A DNA stretch of 64,000 nt from Dickeya chrysanthemi NCPPB 402 (GTDB lineage Bacteria; Pseudomonadota; Gammaproteobacteria; Enterobacterales; Enterobacteriaceae): the NCBI RefSeq assembly GCF_000406105.1, contig NZ_CM001974.1, positions 2,446,853 to 2,510,852 on the forward strand, in the 5' to 3' direction. The position numbers and the translations under genes were made by a program. The first letter of the stretch is position 1. The number at the start of each line of letters is the position of its first letter. This document shows, piece by piece, positions 10,126 through 18,441 of this stretch. The notes under the pieces were generated by a model. The model was not told where the DNA came from. It searched no databases and saw only the letters and a program-made list of their open reading frames with translations.

Positions 10126-10960
10126 ATGGTGGATACCACAAAGAAACTGACCCCCGGCGATATTCGCGCCGTATTCCTACGCTCAAACCTGTTCCAGGGA
10201 TCGTGGAACTTTGAACGGATGCAAGCGCTGGGATTCTGCTTTTCCATGGTGCCGGTAATCCGTCGCCTCTACCCGGAAAATTCGGAAGAGCGGAAACAGG
10301 CGATCAAACGTCATCTGGAGTTTTTTAATACGCAGCCGTTTGTTGCCGCACCGGTACTTGGCGTAACGATGGCCATGGAAGAACAGCGGGCCAATGGCGC
10401 GCCGATCGACGACGGGGCGATCAACGGTCTGAAAGTCGGGCTGATGGGGCCGCTGGCCGGCGTTGCGACCCATCTTTTGGGGAACCGCTCGCCCGGTCTT
10501 TGCCGCACTCGGTGCAGGCATCGCCATGAGCGGCAGCCTGCTTGGGCCCATCCTGTTTTTCGTGCTGTTTAATCTGGTGCGTTTGCTGGTGCGTTATTAC
10601 GGCGTGGCTTACGGTTACCGTAAAGGCGCGGATATCGTAAGCGATATGGGCGGCGGTTTGCTGCAAAAAATGACCGAAGGCGCCTCAATTCTGGGGTTAT
10701 TCGTCATGGGGGCGTTGGTCAACAAATGGACCCACGTTAATATCCCGCTGGTCGTTTCGCGCGTAACCGGGCAGGATGGACATACGACAGTCACGACGGT
10801 GCAGTCTATCCTTGACCAACTGATGCCTGGGCTGGTGCCGCTGTTGCTGACATTTGGCTGTATGTGGTTGCTGCGTCGCAAGGTGAATGCGCTCTGGCTG
10901 ATTGTCGGCTTTTTTGTTATCGGCATCATCGGCTATTGGATTGGGCTGTTGGGGCTCTAA
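10126..10960 (+). pseudogene. manZ: manZ, mannose PTS EIID, frameshifted
   Basis: The EIID subunit of the mannose PTS, split between two frames. Frame one runs from ATG 10126 (AGGAG at 10113) to Val113 in GPLAGV, then leaves the family sequence and ends at 10572. Family sequence resumes in another frame at IFWGTARPVFAALGAG (about 10472) and continues to 10960. Compared with the expected GVGDPIFWG coding, two single bases are missing within about eight bases (GG read as G, CCCC as CCC). The repaired protein would be about 278 residues, near the E. coli length. This is either a genuine inactivating lesion or a local sequence error. Confidence 0.88.
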
Positions 10961-10966
10961 TGCGTC

Positions 10967-10986
10967 TGGCCGGGGCGACCCGGCCA
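10967..10986 (+). terminator. Hairpin after manXYZ
   Basis: TGGCCGGG (10967-10974) and CCCGGCCA (10979-10986) form a perfect 8-bp stem closed by a GCGA tetraloop of the GNRA type, starting seven bases after the manZ stop. Only a short T-run (TTTC) follows, so it may stabilise the mRNA 3' end as much as terminate it. Confidence 0.55.
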
Positions 10987-11070
10987 TTTCATATGCCGGA
11001 TACCGGCTCCGTTTTCACCACCCTAACCCATTTTTCATTTCTTGTATTCACGCCGCCACCGGAGTTGCTC

Positions 11071-11529
11071 ATGACTTTCACCGACGTCGTTCTGATGATC
11101 TCTATCGCCCTGTCCCTGCTGTATGCCGTTTACGACGAATTCATCATGGACCGACAACACGGTCAAACCCGGCTTAAGGTGTTATTACGTCGCCGCCATC
11201 GCCTGGACGCACTGATTTTCATCGTGCTGGTCGTGATACTCATCTATAAAAATGTCATCACGCATGGCTCACACCTCACCACACTGCTGCTTTTCTCGCT
11301 AATACTGATGGCGATATATCTGAGCATGATTCGCTACCCCAAATTACTCTTTAAAGATCAGGGATTCTTTTATGCCAATACGTATATTCTTTATCCACGC
11401 ATTCGAAGTATGAATTTATCGGAAGACGGTATTCTGGTAATAGCGCTTGAAAAAAGACGGCTACTGATTACAGTCAATGAATTGGATGATCTGGAAAAAA
11501 TATATCAATTTATGATTGAAAATCAATAA
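11071..11529 (+). CDS. yobD: YobD, UPF0266 membrane protein
   Basis: A 152-residue inner-membrane protein of unknown function, the same length as E. coli YobD. It has about three hydrophobic segments: residues 4-22, about 45-63 and about 70-88. A soluble C-terminal half contains the conserved [19 protein letters not shown]. The ATG at 11071 has GGAG seven bases upstream; longer in-frame readings are not like the family. The manXYZ-yobD-mntP order is the enterobacterial one. Nothing in the sequence suggests a mechanism. Confidence 0.88.
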   Translation: MTFTDVVLMISIALSLLYAVYDEFIMDRQHGQTRLKVLLRRRHRLDALIFIVLVVILIYKNVITHGSHLTTLLLFSLILMAIYLSMIRYPKLLFKDQGFFYANTYILYPRIRSMNLSEDGILVIALEKRRLLITVNELDDLEKIYQFMIENQ

Positions 11530-11733
11530 TATGAAATTGCCACGAATACTGAAAAAATATCATACCTCTTTCCCAGACAAAATATGGTGATATTTTAACC
11601 GTATAATTAATGATGTAATTCCAGCCAATTATTTTGAATTTATTAAAGATGAAAATAATTATCAATATCACCCTTAACCCATATATTCTTTCTTGTTGTT
11701 TATTGCAGGAATAATATGGTATTGTTGCGCCGT

Positions 11734-11852
11734 CCTTGGGGAGTAGCTGATTCCTGACATCTGAAATTCAGGAATGCTCGTATCAACATACTCGTTCTTC
11801 ACTGAACGTGGTACGAGCGGCCAGACTGGCAAGCGAGACCATAGACACGTGA
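11734..11852 (+). promoter_or_regulatory. yybP-ykoY manganese riboswitch upstream of mntP
   Basis: The 5' part TTGGGGAGTAGC (about 11736) and the 3' part GCGAGACCATAGAC (about 11833) are the two conserved ends of the yybP-ykoY aptamer. Between them are paired arms, including CTCGT near 11790 with ACGAG near 11815. The family binds Mn2+ at the junction of these conserved loops. It precedes the mntP start by about 65 bases, where in E. coli it raises mntP expression when manganese is high. The expression platform probably covers 11853-11915. Confidence 0.88.
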
Positions 11853-11915
11853 TCTGCCATCTGGTTGGGGGTGGGTTGCGTGGATATGGAGAACCGCCCA
11901 GCCGAGGCTATGTAT

Positions 11916-12488
11916 ATGAATTTATCTGCTACTCTTATTCTTGCTTTTGGCATGTCCATGGACGCGTTCGCCGCGTCTATTGGTAAAGGTGCCGCCCTGC
12001 ATAATCCCCGTTTTCGCGAAGCCATACGTACCGGCTTGATTTTCGGTCTAATCGAAGCATTAACGCCATTAATCGGCTGGGCATTGGGATTTTATGCCAG
12101 CCGCTTCATTCTCGCCTGGGACCACTGGGTAGCCTTCACCCTGTTGCTGATCTTAGGTGGCCGGATGATTATCGAAGGTGTGAAAGGCGAAGATAGCTGC
12201 AATTGTGAAAAAATATCCAGGCATAGTCTGTTCATTCTGATCTGTACCGCCGTTGCCACCAGTCTGGATGCCATGGCGATTGGCGTCGGGTTGGCATTCC
12301 TGCAGGTCAATATCTTCCACACGGCGATGGTGATTGGTTGCGCCACCATGATTATGGTAACCATAGGCATGATGATTGGCCGCTATGTTGGCCCGATTCT
12401 TGGCAAACGGGCGGAAATTCTCGGTGGTGTGGTACTGATCGGTATCGGCTGCAATATTCTTTATGAACACCTGCTCGATCTTGCCTGA
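11916..12488 (+). CDS. mntP: MntP, manganese efflux pump
   Basis: Inner-membrane Mn2+ exporter of 190 residues, about six transmembrane helices, with the two family motifs [14 protein letters not shown] near the N-terminus and [16 protein letters not shown] in the second half; their aspartates are needed in the E. coli protein. The ATG at 11916 ([12 protein letters not shown]) matches E. coli and has GAGG upstream; an earlier ATG at 11865 lies in the riboswitch expression platform and is rejected. Control by the preceding manganese riboswitch is strongly indicated. It is convergent with rlmA. Confidence 0.95.
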   Translation: MNLSATLILAFGMSMDAFAASIGKGAALHNPRFREAIRTGLIFGLIEALTPLIGWALGFYASRFILAWDHWVAFTLLLILGGRMIIEGVKGEDSCNCEKISRHSLFILICTAVATSLDAMAIGVGLAFLQVNIFHTAMVIGCATMIMVTIGMMIGRYVGPILGKRAEILGGVVLIGIGCNILYEHLLDLA

Positions 12489-12495
12489 TGAATAC

Positions 12496-12525
12496 ACCAA
12501 CGGGCAGCTTCCACCGCCCGTTGGT
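12496..12525. terminator. Bidirectional hairpin between mntP and rlmA
   Basis: ACCAACGGGC (12496-12505) and GCCCGTTGGT (12516-12525) form a perfect 10-bp stem with a 10-base loop between the convergent genes, positioned seven bases after the mntP stop. Confidence 0.7.
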
Positions 12526-12538
12526 TAATCCACGCGCT

Positions 12539-13366
12539 TCAACCTTCGCGCCGATGAAATCGAATCAGAAAATCGGTTTCACACGCAAACTGCGATTCTG
12601 CCATTAATCCATCACGCACATCCGGCGTCGCTCGCCACGCAAATGGCGTCATCTGTAACAGACTGGCGGCATCCGTTCCCGTCATCGACATGCGATACTG
12701 TAAACGCTCGGCGGTTTCCAGCACAAATCCTGGCAAGACTTCGTCTATCTCAGGATGGGGCCTGGCATCCTGGTATACCCGCGCTTTAAGTGACAACAGA
12801 TGATTAGGCCCCGGCGACACGGTCATGACGCCCCCTCCCGGCCGAATAACCCGCGCCAGTTCCTCACCATTACAGGGAGCATAGATTTTTAATACTGCCG
12901 CCAGAGAACGATCCTGGAAAGGGAGTCGTTGACTGGAAGCCACACAAAACATGACTTGAGTATAGCGCCTGGCCGCGCGCTGAATTGCCGCTTTGGAGAC
13001 ATCCAGCCCATAAACCGGCATCCCATCAGGGGTGAGTGTATCTGCCAGCGCAGCGGTGTAATAACCTTCGCCACAGCCAATATCCAGCAATGCGCCCGGC
13101 TGTTTTTGCAATACCCGCGCCAATTGCTCCGATACCCGATCCCGTAGCGGCTGGTAATGCCCATGATCCAGAAACGTCCGGCGGGCTTGCATCATTTCAG
13201 CGCTATCCCCTGGTTGTCTGGAGCGTTTAAACTGCACCGGCAGTAAATTGACATACCCTTCCCGCGCGCAGTCAAAATGATGACGTCCACAGGACCAACG
13301 GCCAGGCTCGGCATTCAGGGGCTGATGGCATAAGGGACATTGATAAGGCACTGACGATTTTTGCAT
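12539..13366 (-). CDS. rlmA: RlmA, 23S rRNA (guanine-N1-745) methyltransferase
   Basis: Methylates G745 of 23S rRNA using S-adenosylmethionine. The 275 residues begin with a zinc finger: CPLC at 10-13, then CGRHHF at about 26-31 supplying the remaining Cys/His ligands. A Rossmann methyltransferase domain follows with motif I LLDIGCGEGYYT at about 93-104. The length is close to E. coli (269). It lies downstream of cspC on the same strand, separated by the cspC terminator, which is the same order as in E. coli. Confidence 0.94.
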   Translation of the reverse strand: MQKSSVPYQCPLCHQPLNAEPGRWSCGRHHFDCAREGYVNLLPVQFKRSRQPGDSAEMMQARRTFLDHGHYQPLRDRVSEQLARVLQKQPGALLDIGCGEGYYTAALADTLTPDGMPVYGLDVSKAAIQRAARRYTQVMFCVASSQRLPFQDRSLAAVLKIYAPCNGEELARVIRPGGGVMTVSPGPNHLLSLKARVYQDARPHPEIDEVLPGFVLETAERLQYRMSMTGTDAASLLQMTPFAWRATPDVRDGLMAESQFACETDFLIRFHRREG

Positions 13367-13390
13367 AGCACTCTTGACGATGAAAAAAGC

Positions 13391-13416
13391 AAAAAACCCG
13401 CACTAGGCGGGTTTTA
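13391..13416 (-). terminator. Intrinsic terminator of cspC
   Basis: Read on the minus strand, a GC-rich stem (plus-strand arms AAACCCGC 13394-13401 and GCGGGTTT 13407-13414) with a 5-base loop is followed by a run of U encoded by the A-run at 13391-13396. Confidence 0.85.
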
Positions 13417-13432
13417 TGGCATGAGCTGAAAA

Positions 13433-13642
13433 TTACAGCGCAACAACATTCACTGCAGAAGGGCCCTTCTGGCCATCCTGAATTTCAAACTCAACATTCT
13501 GGCCTTCGGCCAATGTTTTAAAGCCGTTGCCCTGAATTGCAGAGAAGTGTACGAACACATCTTTGCTGCCATCAGCCGGAGTAATGAAACCGAAGCCTTT
13601 AGACTCGTTGAACCACTTAACCTGACCTTTAATCTTTGCCAT
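13433..13642 (-). CDS. cspC: CspC, cold-shock-domain RNA-binding protein
   Basis: A 69-residue single cold-shock domain that binds single-stranded RNA. RNP1 (KGFGFI) and RNP2 (DVFVHFS) are both present, and the sequence is essentially E. coli CspC, a constitutively made paralogue that stabilises stress mRNAs such as rpoS. AAAGGAAAC lies just before the ATG. It follows yobF, 39 bases downstream of its stop, in what is a dicistronic unit in E. coli. Confidence 0.96.
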   Translation of the reverse strand: MAKIKGQVKWFNESKGFGFITPADGSKDVFVHFSAIQGNGFKTLAEGQNVEFEIQDGQKGPSAVNVVAL

Positions 13643-13681
13643 TTTAAAGTTTCCTTTAATAATTTAAACCGCACTAAGGCG

Positions 13682-13798
13682 TTATACAAAAAAACCAGAG
13701 TCGTTACTGCTTGAGGCACTAAAATAAGGATCGGCAGAGAAGTGGTATTCAACGCTAACGTTTGTACTCAAGACTTCTTTACTGAAAATGCCATTCAT
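13682..13798 (-). CDS. yobF: YobF, 38-residue small stress-associated protein
   Basis: A tiny gene directly upstream of cspC. Translation from ATG 13798 gives [20 protein letters not shown] followed by [18 protein letters not shown]. The first two thirds align with E. coli YobF ([11 protein letters not shown].., VEYRFSAEPY), while the tail is shorter (38 against 47 residues). GAGGTAC lies 13 to 19 bases before the start. YobF is a DUF2527 protein that accumulates under heat and other stress in E. coli; its molecular role is unknown. It probably shares a promoter with cspC. Confidence 0.85.
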   Translation of the reverse strand: MNGIFSKEVLSTNVSVEYHFSADPYFSASSSNDSGFFV

Positions 13799-14560
13799 AT
13801 ACAGAACTGTACCTCGTTTTACCCAGATGCGTTATTACATACTATGTAATCGTTGGCAAGCCATTTTTTACCAGTGGTGGACATGTCGCACAAATTAGAG
13901 CCGCTAATGTATCTTTAATATCCATTCAATCCTGTCTCAGGATATTGACGCCTCAGCGCATTCTCTACGCCACATCCAACCATTTGATTATGTGCACGGT
14001 ATTTCAATTACGCAAGCCGGTATGATCGACTTATTGGCAGTCCTCGCTATCATAACAAAATAATATTACTCATCAATCACAGTATGCTTTGGCTGTCCAG
14101 CCGCTGTTTACCAGAAATGTGATTGAAGCTTTATTTTTTACGTTTTAAAAAAGAAAACCTTTATGCACAAGGTGATACAGATGGTTTATTTCAAATCGTG
14201 ACTATCCACTAACACAATAATAATGAAACATAGTAAATATGTATCGAAAATAAGTTGATAAGCAAAGAAGCAGTATGCAGCTTAATGCTGCGGACCGGGT
14301 ACAGGTACGTCACCGAAGTGAATAACATCGCCGACAATTGCAATGCCGGGCTGCGCCTGATGCAGCGGCAAAAGGGCAAGCGACATCACCCAGGCTGCAA
14401 TAAAACCATCCTATCCGCGATATCACGCCTCGCCATAACCGCTTACATTGCGAGTATTTAGTATGATAATGACATTATTTTTACAAAAAAATGATTTATG
14501 AACGGCGCCCCACCGTTTTATTCCGGAGCTATTTCTTTTTTTAGCCGTTAAAAAAATGGC

Positions 14561-14687
14561 TATACCCAAAATAATTCGAGTTGCAGGAAGGCGGCAAGAG
14601 AGAGAATCCCGATGAGCTTACTCAGGTAAGTGATTCGGGTGAACGAACGCAGCCAACACACCTGCAACTTGAAGTATGACGGGTATA
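14561..14687. repeat. ERIC-type intergenic palindromic element (127 bp)
   Basis: The terminal inverted repeats begin TATACCC and meet at GAGTTGCAGG / CCTGCAACTT. The core carries GAATCCC..GAGCTTAC and GTAAGTGATTCGGGTGAACG, matching the enterobacterial repetitive intergenic consensus, and the 127-bp length equals full-length ERIC. ERICs are non-autonomous elements that fold into a long hairpin when transcribed. This copy lies between yobF and yniA, at an apparent rearrangement boundary. Confidence 0.85.
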
Positions 14688-14965
14688 TACCCGGCCGGTT
14701 CTATATCATCGGAATTCATCCGCCATGATCACATTTTTGTTCTAACAAAAAATTAATCTGAAATCTGCTGACATACCTATTCGGAATAACAAACATCCGG
14801 CGATATCAAATTTAACATCATGACCGTCGTTCCTGTGGAATCATCCCCATTTATTGATCTCTATCGTGACAACCCTGGCCGAGCGCGTTATTGTATTCTT
14901 GTCGCCACATTTCATTACGCCATATCGGCGGGTTCCTGTTTTTTGAGCGACACCAACAAATGATG

Positions 14966-14982
14966 ACCGTCATGATGACGGT
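14966..14982. other. Perfect 17-bp palindrome upstream of yniA
   Basis: ACCGTCAT-G-ATGACGGT is a perfect inverted repeat with a single central base, 126 bp before the yniA start and followed by a T-rich stretch. Its form suits a dimeric repressor operator better than an RNA hairpin, as a 1-base loop is sterically poor. No regulator is identified. Confidence 0.5.
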
Positions 14983-15107
14983 AACCCATTTTTCCTTCAT
15001 TTCAGGTAGCTATTGATAACGCTGCCAGCTGTGCACCAGATTCAGTTTTTACACTGCATAAATCGCTAACGTAATGAGATATCGGCAACATCAACGGGAG
15101 GTGACCT

Positions 15108-15965
15108 ATGTGGCAGACGGTTGAGCAACTGCTGAAAGAACATCTTGGCCCCGGTGATATTCTGGATCGTCGGGAATTGCCCGGTGGCGAAGTACATTCC
15201 GCCTGGTATCTGCGGTACGGTCAGCATAATGTCTTCGTAAAATGCGATGCCCGTGAACTCCTCACCAAATTTCGTGCGGAAGCCGAGCAGTTGGAGTTAC
15301 TGACGCGTAGTAAAACGGTACAAGTACCAGCGGTTTATGGTGTCGGCAGTCATCGCGATTACAGTTTTCTGTTGCTGGAATATCTCTCGGTCAAACCGGT
15401 TTCCGCCCACGATGCGTGGTGCCTTGGGCAACAACTGGCACAATTGCATCAATGGAGCGACCAACCTCAGTTTGGGCTCGATTTCGATAATGACCTGTCT
15501 ACAACGCCGCAACCCAACGCCTGGCAACGTCGCTGGTCCAGCTTTTTTGCAGAACAGCGTATTGGCTGGCAACTGCAACTGGCCGCCGAGAAAGGGCTAC
15601 ACTTTGGTGATATCGACACCCTGATATCCCAGGTAGAAAAACGGCTTTCCGGCCATCAGCCCCAACCCTCGTTGCTGCATGGTGATCTATGGTCCAATAA
15701 TTGCCTGAATACCGAGCGGGGTTATTACCTGTTTGACCCAGCATGCTACTGGGGCGACCGGGAATGCGATTTGGCAATGTTACCGCTGCATGCCGAATTA
15801 CCGCCGCAAATTTATGATGGTTACCAGAGCGTCTGGCCGCTGGAAAAGGATTTTGTTGAACGCCAGCCGATCTATCAGATTTACTATCTGCTTAACCGGG
15901 CTAATTTGTTTGGCGGCAAACACGTGGTTACGGCGCAACACGCCATAGAAAATCAGTTGCTATGA
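15108..15965 (+). CDS. yniA: YniA, fructosamine-kinase-family protein
   Basis: A 285-residue member of the fructosamine-3-kinase family (protein-kinase-like fold). Family enzymes phosphorylate ketosamines on glycated amines, allowing deglycation; the natural substrate of YniA is not proven. The catalytic loop LLHGDLWSNNC and the metal-binding FDPACYWGDRECDLAM are intact, and GGEVH near residue 27 belongs to the nucleotide-binding lobe. GGGAGGTGACCT directly precedes the ATG. It is convergent with yniB, its neighbour in E. coli as well. Confidence 0.93.
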   Translation: MWQTVEQLLKEHLGPGDILDRRELPGGEVHSAWYLRYGQHNVFVKCDARELLTKFRAEAEQLELLTRSKTVQVPAVYGVGSHRDYSFLLLEYLSVKPVSAHDAWCLGQQLAQLHQWSDQPQFGLDFDNDLSTTPQPNAWQRRWSSFFAEQRIGWQLQLAAEKGLHFGDIDTLISQVEKRLSGHQPQPSLLHGDLWSNNCLNTERGYYLFDPACYWGDRECDLAMLPLHAELPPQIYDGYQSVWPLEKDFVERQPIYQIYYLLNRANLFGGKHVVTAQHAIENQLL

Positions 15966-15986
15966 ATGCTGAACGGCGCTCAGAGA

Positions 15987-16008
15987 CCGGGGCAATACAC
16001 GGCCCCGG
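15987..16008. terminator. Hairpin between convergent yniA and yniB
   Basis: CCGGGGC (15987-15993) and GCCCCGG (16002-16008) form a 7-bp GC-only stem with an 8-base loop between the two stop codons. There are no T-runs, so termination strength is uncertain. Confidence 0.45.
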
Positions 16009-16013
16009 CAGGC

Positions 16014-16562
16014 TCAGCCCAGAATACCGACAACTTTCAGCGTCAGGTAACCAATCACAGCCACGACAACCGGCAGGATATAGAGCGGAAAAAACTGTAA
16101 CAGAATAGAGTGACGAGGCAGTTCCAGACGTGACTCCAGCTCTTCGCGGGTTTTGCCTTCATCACCTTTGACTCTCTCCAGAATCAGTTGGTCTTCCAGT
16201 CCTTCACGAATATGTTTCACCTGGCGGGACAAACGGGCCCCCGACACCTGTAGCGCCAAACCGACAAACATCAACATATAGATAAACCAGAACATAACGG
16301 TAGCCGGCGACGACAGCCGACCAAAATCAGGCACCGGTGAGTTGTACCAAAACATGTTCAAAAACGGCGTATTGAAACGCAACACTTCCACGACCAGATG
16401 CAAAAAGTCCTGCATCACGCCATTGATCCCCTGCTTCTTCTCGGTAAACGCGTGAATAAGATTAGCCAGCGAAATCATAGTCGAGAGCAAAGCAGGAAGA
16501 AAGACAACCCACCCCGTAATACGCTTAACGACGGCAAAAAGGCCAGCCTGTTGATACGTCAT
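16014..16562 (-). CDS. yniB: YniB, conserved inner-membrane protein
   Basis: A 182-residue membrane protein of unknown function, equivalent to E. coli YniB (MTYQQAG start, TPFLNMFWYNSPVP centre, QLILERVKGDEGKTREELES in the cytoplasmic part). There are about three to four hydrophobic segments: residues 12-32, about 88-106 and 155-180, with a weaker one near 60. Its stop lies 48 bp from that of convergent yniA. No mechanism can be proposed from sequence. Confidence 0.88.
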   Translation of the reverse strand: MTYQQAGLFAVVKRITGWVVFLPALLSTMISLANLIHAFTEKKQGINGVMQDFLHLVVEVLRFNTPFLNMFWYNSPVPDFGRLSSPATVMFWFIYMLMFVGLALQVSGARLSRQVKHIREGLEDQLILERVKGDEGKTREELESRLELPRHSILLQFFPLYILPVVVAVIGYLTLKVVGILG

Positions 16563-16782
16563 GTGTTCCCCTTTTGCGTGACGCCACGGTGAGCAAAAAT
16601 GTAGACCGATAAAACCCGTTAGCAGGGTACTTCAGGTTTTAACAGAGTCAACGTTTTCTTTCCCGCGTCGGCCACTATCGGCAATCGGCGGCACTCAGCG
16701 CCAAACCAATAAACATCAGAACACAGGCAGGTATAGAAGCAAGGGTCGGCAGCATGGCCGACGCCTTGTTAAATAGAAGGAT

Positions 16783-17115
16783 TCAGAGGAAGTCGGCGCG
16801 TTTTGGCGAGAAGGTATCGATCAACACACTACCTTCTTCCAGCGACACCACGCCATGCATTTCATTCTTCACGGCCATATAAGCATCGCCGGTTTTCAGA
16901 ATACGTTTTTCACCTTCGATCACCACCTCGAAGCTACCAGCCGCGACATAGGCTATCTGATCATGGATATCATGCTTGTGCGGCGTACCGATGGCGCCTT
17001 TGGCGAAATGGACGCACACCATCATCAGGTCATCGCTCCAGGTGATGATTTTACGTTTAATACCATCGCCCAGCTCTTCCCACGGCGTTTCGTCGTCAAT
17101 AAAGTACCTTCTCAT
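16783..17115 (-). CDS. kdgF: KdgF, cupin for unsaturated uronate ring opening
   Basis: Cytoplasmic 110-residue single-domain cupin that converts 4,5-unsaturated galacturonate, released by pectate and oligogalacturonate lyases, into linear 5-keto-4-deoxyuronate (DKI). The metal and catalytic residues described for the family are all in place: His46, His48 and Gln53 in TPHKHDIHDQ and His87 in KNEMHGVV. It is divergent from kduI, whose enzyme uses the product. The shared 321-bp spacer holds a near-consensus KdgR box, so repression by KdgR, relieved by 2-keto-3-deoxygluconate, is very likely. Confidence 0.95.
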   Translation of the reverse strand: MRRYFIDDETPWEELGDGIKRKIITWSDDLMMVCVHFAKGAIGTPHKHDIHDQIAYVAAGSFEVVIEGEKRILKTGDAYMAVKNEMHGVVSLEEGSVLIDTFSPKRADFL

Positions 17116-17251
17116 GGTTTCTCCTTAAAGTAGTACTGCGCGTCACCCCTATGTGAACAGGGTAACACAAAAGGTTAATGGCGATATTCTAGTAACATCG
17201 GCATCAGATGAAACATAAAATAAGCAAAACCATGACGCCTCTCAAGAAATA

Positions 17252-17270
17252 AATAAAACATTATTTCATT
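17252..17270. promoter_or_regulatory. KdgR box in the kdgF-kduI divergent promoter
   Basis: AATAAAACATTATTTCATT fits the KdgR consensus AATGAAACANTNTTTCATT at 16 of its 17 fixed positions, the best match seen in this window. It lies 137 bp from the kdgF start and 167 bp from the kduI start. A partial second site (GATGAAACA, 17208-17216) lies nearer kdgF. Confidence 0.8.
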
Positions 17271-17436
17271 TTTATTGAATTCACATCTCAACCACACTAT
17301 CATCGCGCCATAACACGAAAGAACCGGGCAAAAAAGGTTCAGGTGACGTTGTCACTGCCACGCAAGGTGACCTGTTCCGCCCGGCGCTTTCCTGTCAGGC
17401 CATAGCCTGATGTCTATCTGAAAGCGAGGAGCAACC

Positions 17437-18273
17437 ATGCAAGTCCGTCAGAGCATCCACAGTGACCATGCCCGCCAGCTTGATACCGCTGGTCTGCGGC
17501 ACGAGTTTCTGATCGAGCGTATTTTTGATGCAGACGCCTGCACCATGACTTATAGCCACATTGACCGAATCATCGTAGGCGGCGTCATGCCCGTCCATCA
17601 AACGGTGACTATCGGCGAAGATGTGGGGAAACAGCTGGGCGTCGATTATTTTCTTGAGCGTCGTGAACTGGGTGCAATCAATATCGGCGGCGGCGGCGTA
17701 GTCAGCGTCGATGGCGAGCGTTATGAAATCGGTCACGAAGAGGCTATTTATATTGGCAAAGGTGCGCGGGACATCCGCTTCACCAGCGTAGATCCTTCCG
17801 CTCCAGCCCGTTTTTACTATAACAGCACGCCGGCGCACACCACTTATCCGACACGCAAGATTACTGCTGCCGACGCCTCTCCCCAAACCATCGGGGATGA
17901 TGCGACCAGCAATCGCCGTACCATTAATAAATATATCGTTCCGGATGTGTTGCCAACCTGCCAGCTCACGATGGGCCTGACCAAACTGGCGGAAGGCAGC
18001 CTCTGGAATACCATGCCGTGCCATACCCATGAGCGCCGCATGGAAGTGTATTTCTATTTTGATATGGATGAAGAAACGGCGGTGTTTCATATGATGGGAC
18101 AACCACAAGAAACCCGTCATATTTTGGTGCACAACGAGCAGGCGGTGATTTCACCGAGCTGGTCAATTCATTCTGGTGTAGGCACTAAGCGTTACACCTT
18201 TATCTGGGGTATGGTTGGCGAGAATCAGGTTTTCTCAGACATGGATCACGTCAAAGTTAGCGAGTTGCGCTAA
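17437..18273 (+). CDS. kduI: KduI, 5-dehydro-4-deoxy-D-glucuronate isomerase
   Basis: Isomerises 5-keto-4-deoxyuronate to 2,5-diketo-3-deoxygluconate. The 278 residues equal the family length. Zinc ligands of the C-terminal cupin are visible as His196, His198 and Glu203 in [16 protein letters not shown] and His245 in [10 protein letters not shown]. The ATG at 17437 has GCGAGGAGCAACC upstream. kduD follows after 168 bp, a spacer that contains a hairpin and an ERIC-like fragment, so the two genes may be partly uncoupled. KdgR control is inferred from the upstream box. Confidence 0.96.
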   Translation: MQVRQSIHSDHARQLDTAGLRHEFLIERIFDADACTMTYSHIDRIIVGGVMPVHQTVTIGEDVGKQLGVDYFLERRELGAINIGGGGVVSVDGERYEIGHEEAIYIGKGARDIRFTSVDPSAPARFYYNSTPAHTTYPTRKITAADASPQTIGDDATSNRRTINKYIVPDVLPTCQLTMGLTKLAEGSLWNTMPCHTHERRMEVYFYFDMDEETAVFHMMGQPQETRHILVHNEQAVISPSWSIHSGVGTKRYTFIWGMVGENQVFSDMDHVKVSELR

Positions 18274-18319
18274 CGAATTACCCACCAGATTTCATGTTGC
18301 AGGACAGCGGTAAATAAGC

Positions 18320-18377
18320 GCTCCCCTACTCCATCGTAGGGGGCGAAAAACCAGCAACCTGAGATATGACGGGTATA
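18320..18377. repeat. Hairpin plus ERIC-like end fragment between kduI and kduD
   Basis: CCCCTAC (18323-18329) and GTAGGGG (18336-18342) form a 7-bp stem. It is followed by AGCAACCTGAGATATGACGG and then GTATA, which resembles the right end of the ERIC element at 14661-14687 (GCAACTTGAAGTATGACGGG). It looks like a decayed or internally deleted copy. It could act as a partial terminator or processing site between the two genes. Confidence 0.5.
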
Positions 18378-18441
18378 ACCGGTATTTCCCTACAGTAACA
18401 AGCTCACGACAAGACATGTCGTTTACAGAGAGATTAAAGCT

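Larger units (their letters stand above)
13799..15107. other. 1.3-kb non-coding spacer
   Basis: An A+T-rich stretch with no open frame that has both a ribosome site and recognisable coding. It carries the yobF/cspC promoter and leader at the left, an ERIC element (14561-14687), a 17-bp perfect palindrome (14966-14982), and the yniA promoter at the right. It coincides with a synteny break relative to E. coli, where yebO rather than yniA would lie upstream of yobF. A small RNA cannot be excluded. Confidence 0.65.

Noticed and set aside
14255..14461. 68-codon plus-strand frame in the 1.3-kb spacer
   Set aside because: TTG start without a ribosome site, no recognisable similarity, atypical composition; treated as chance.
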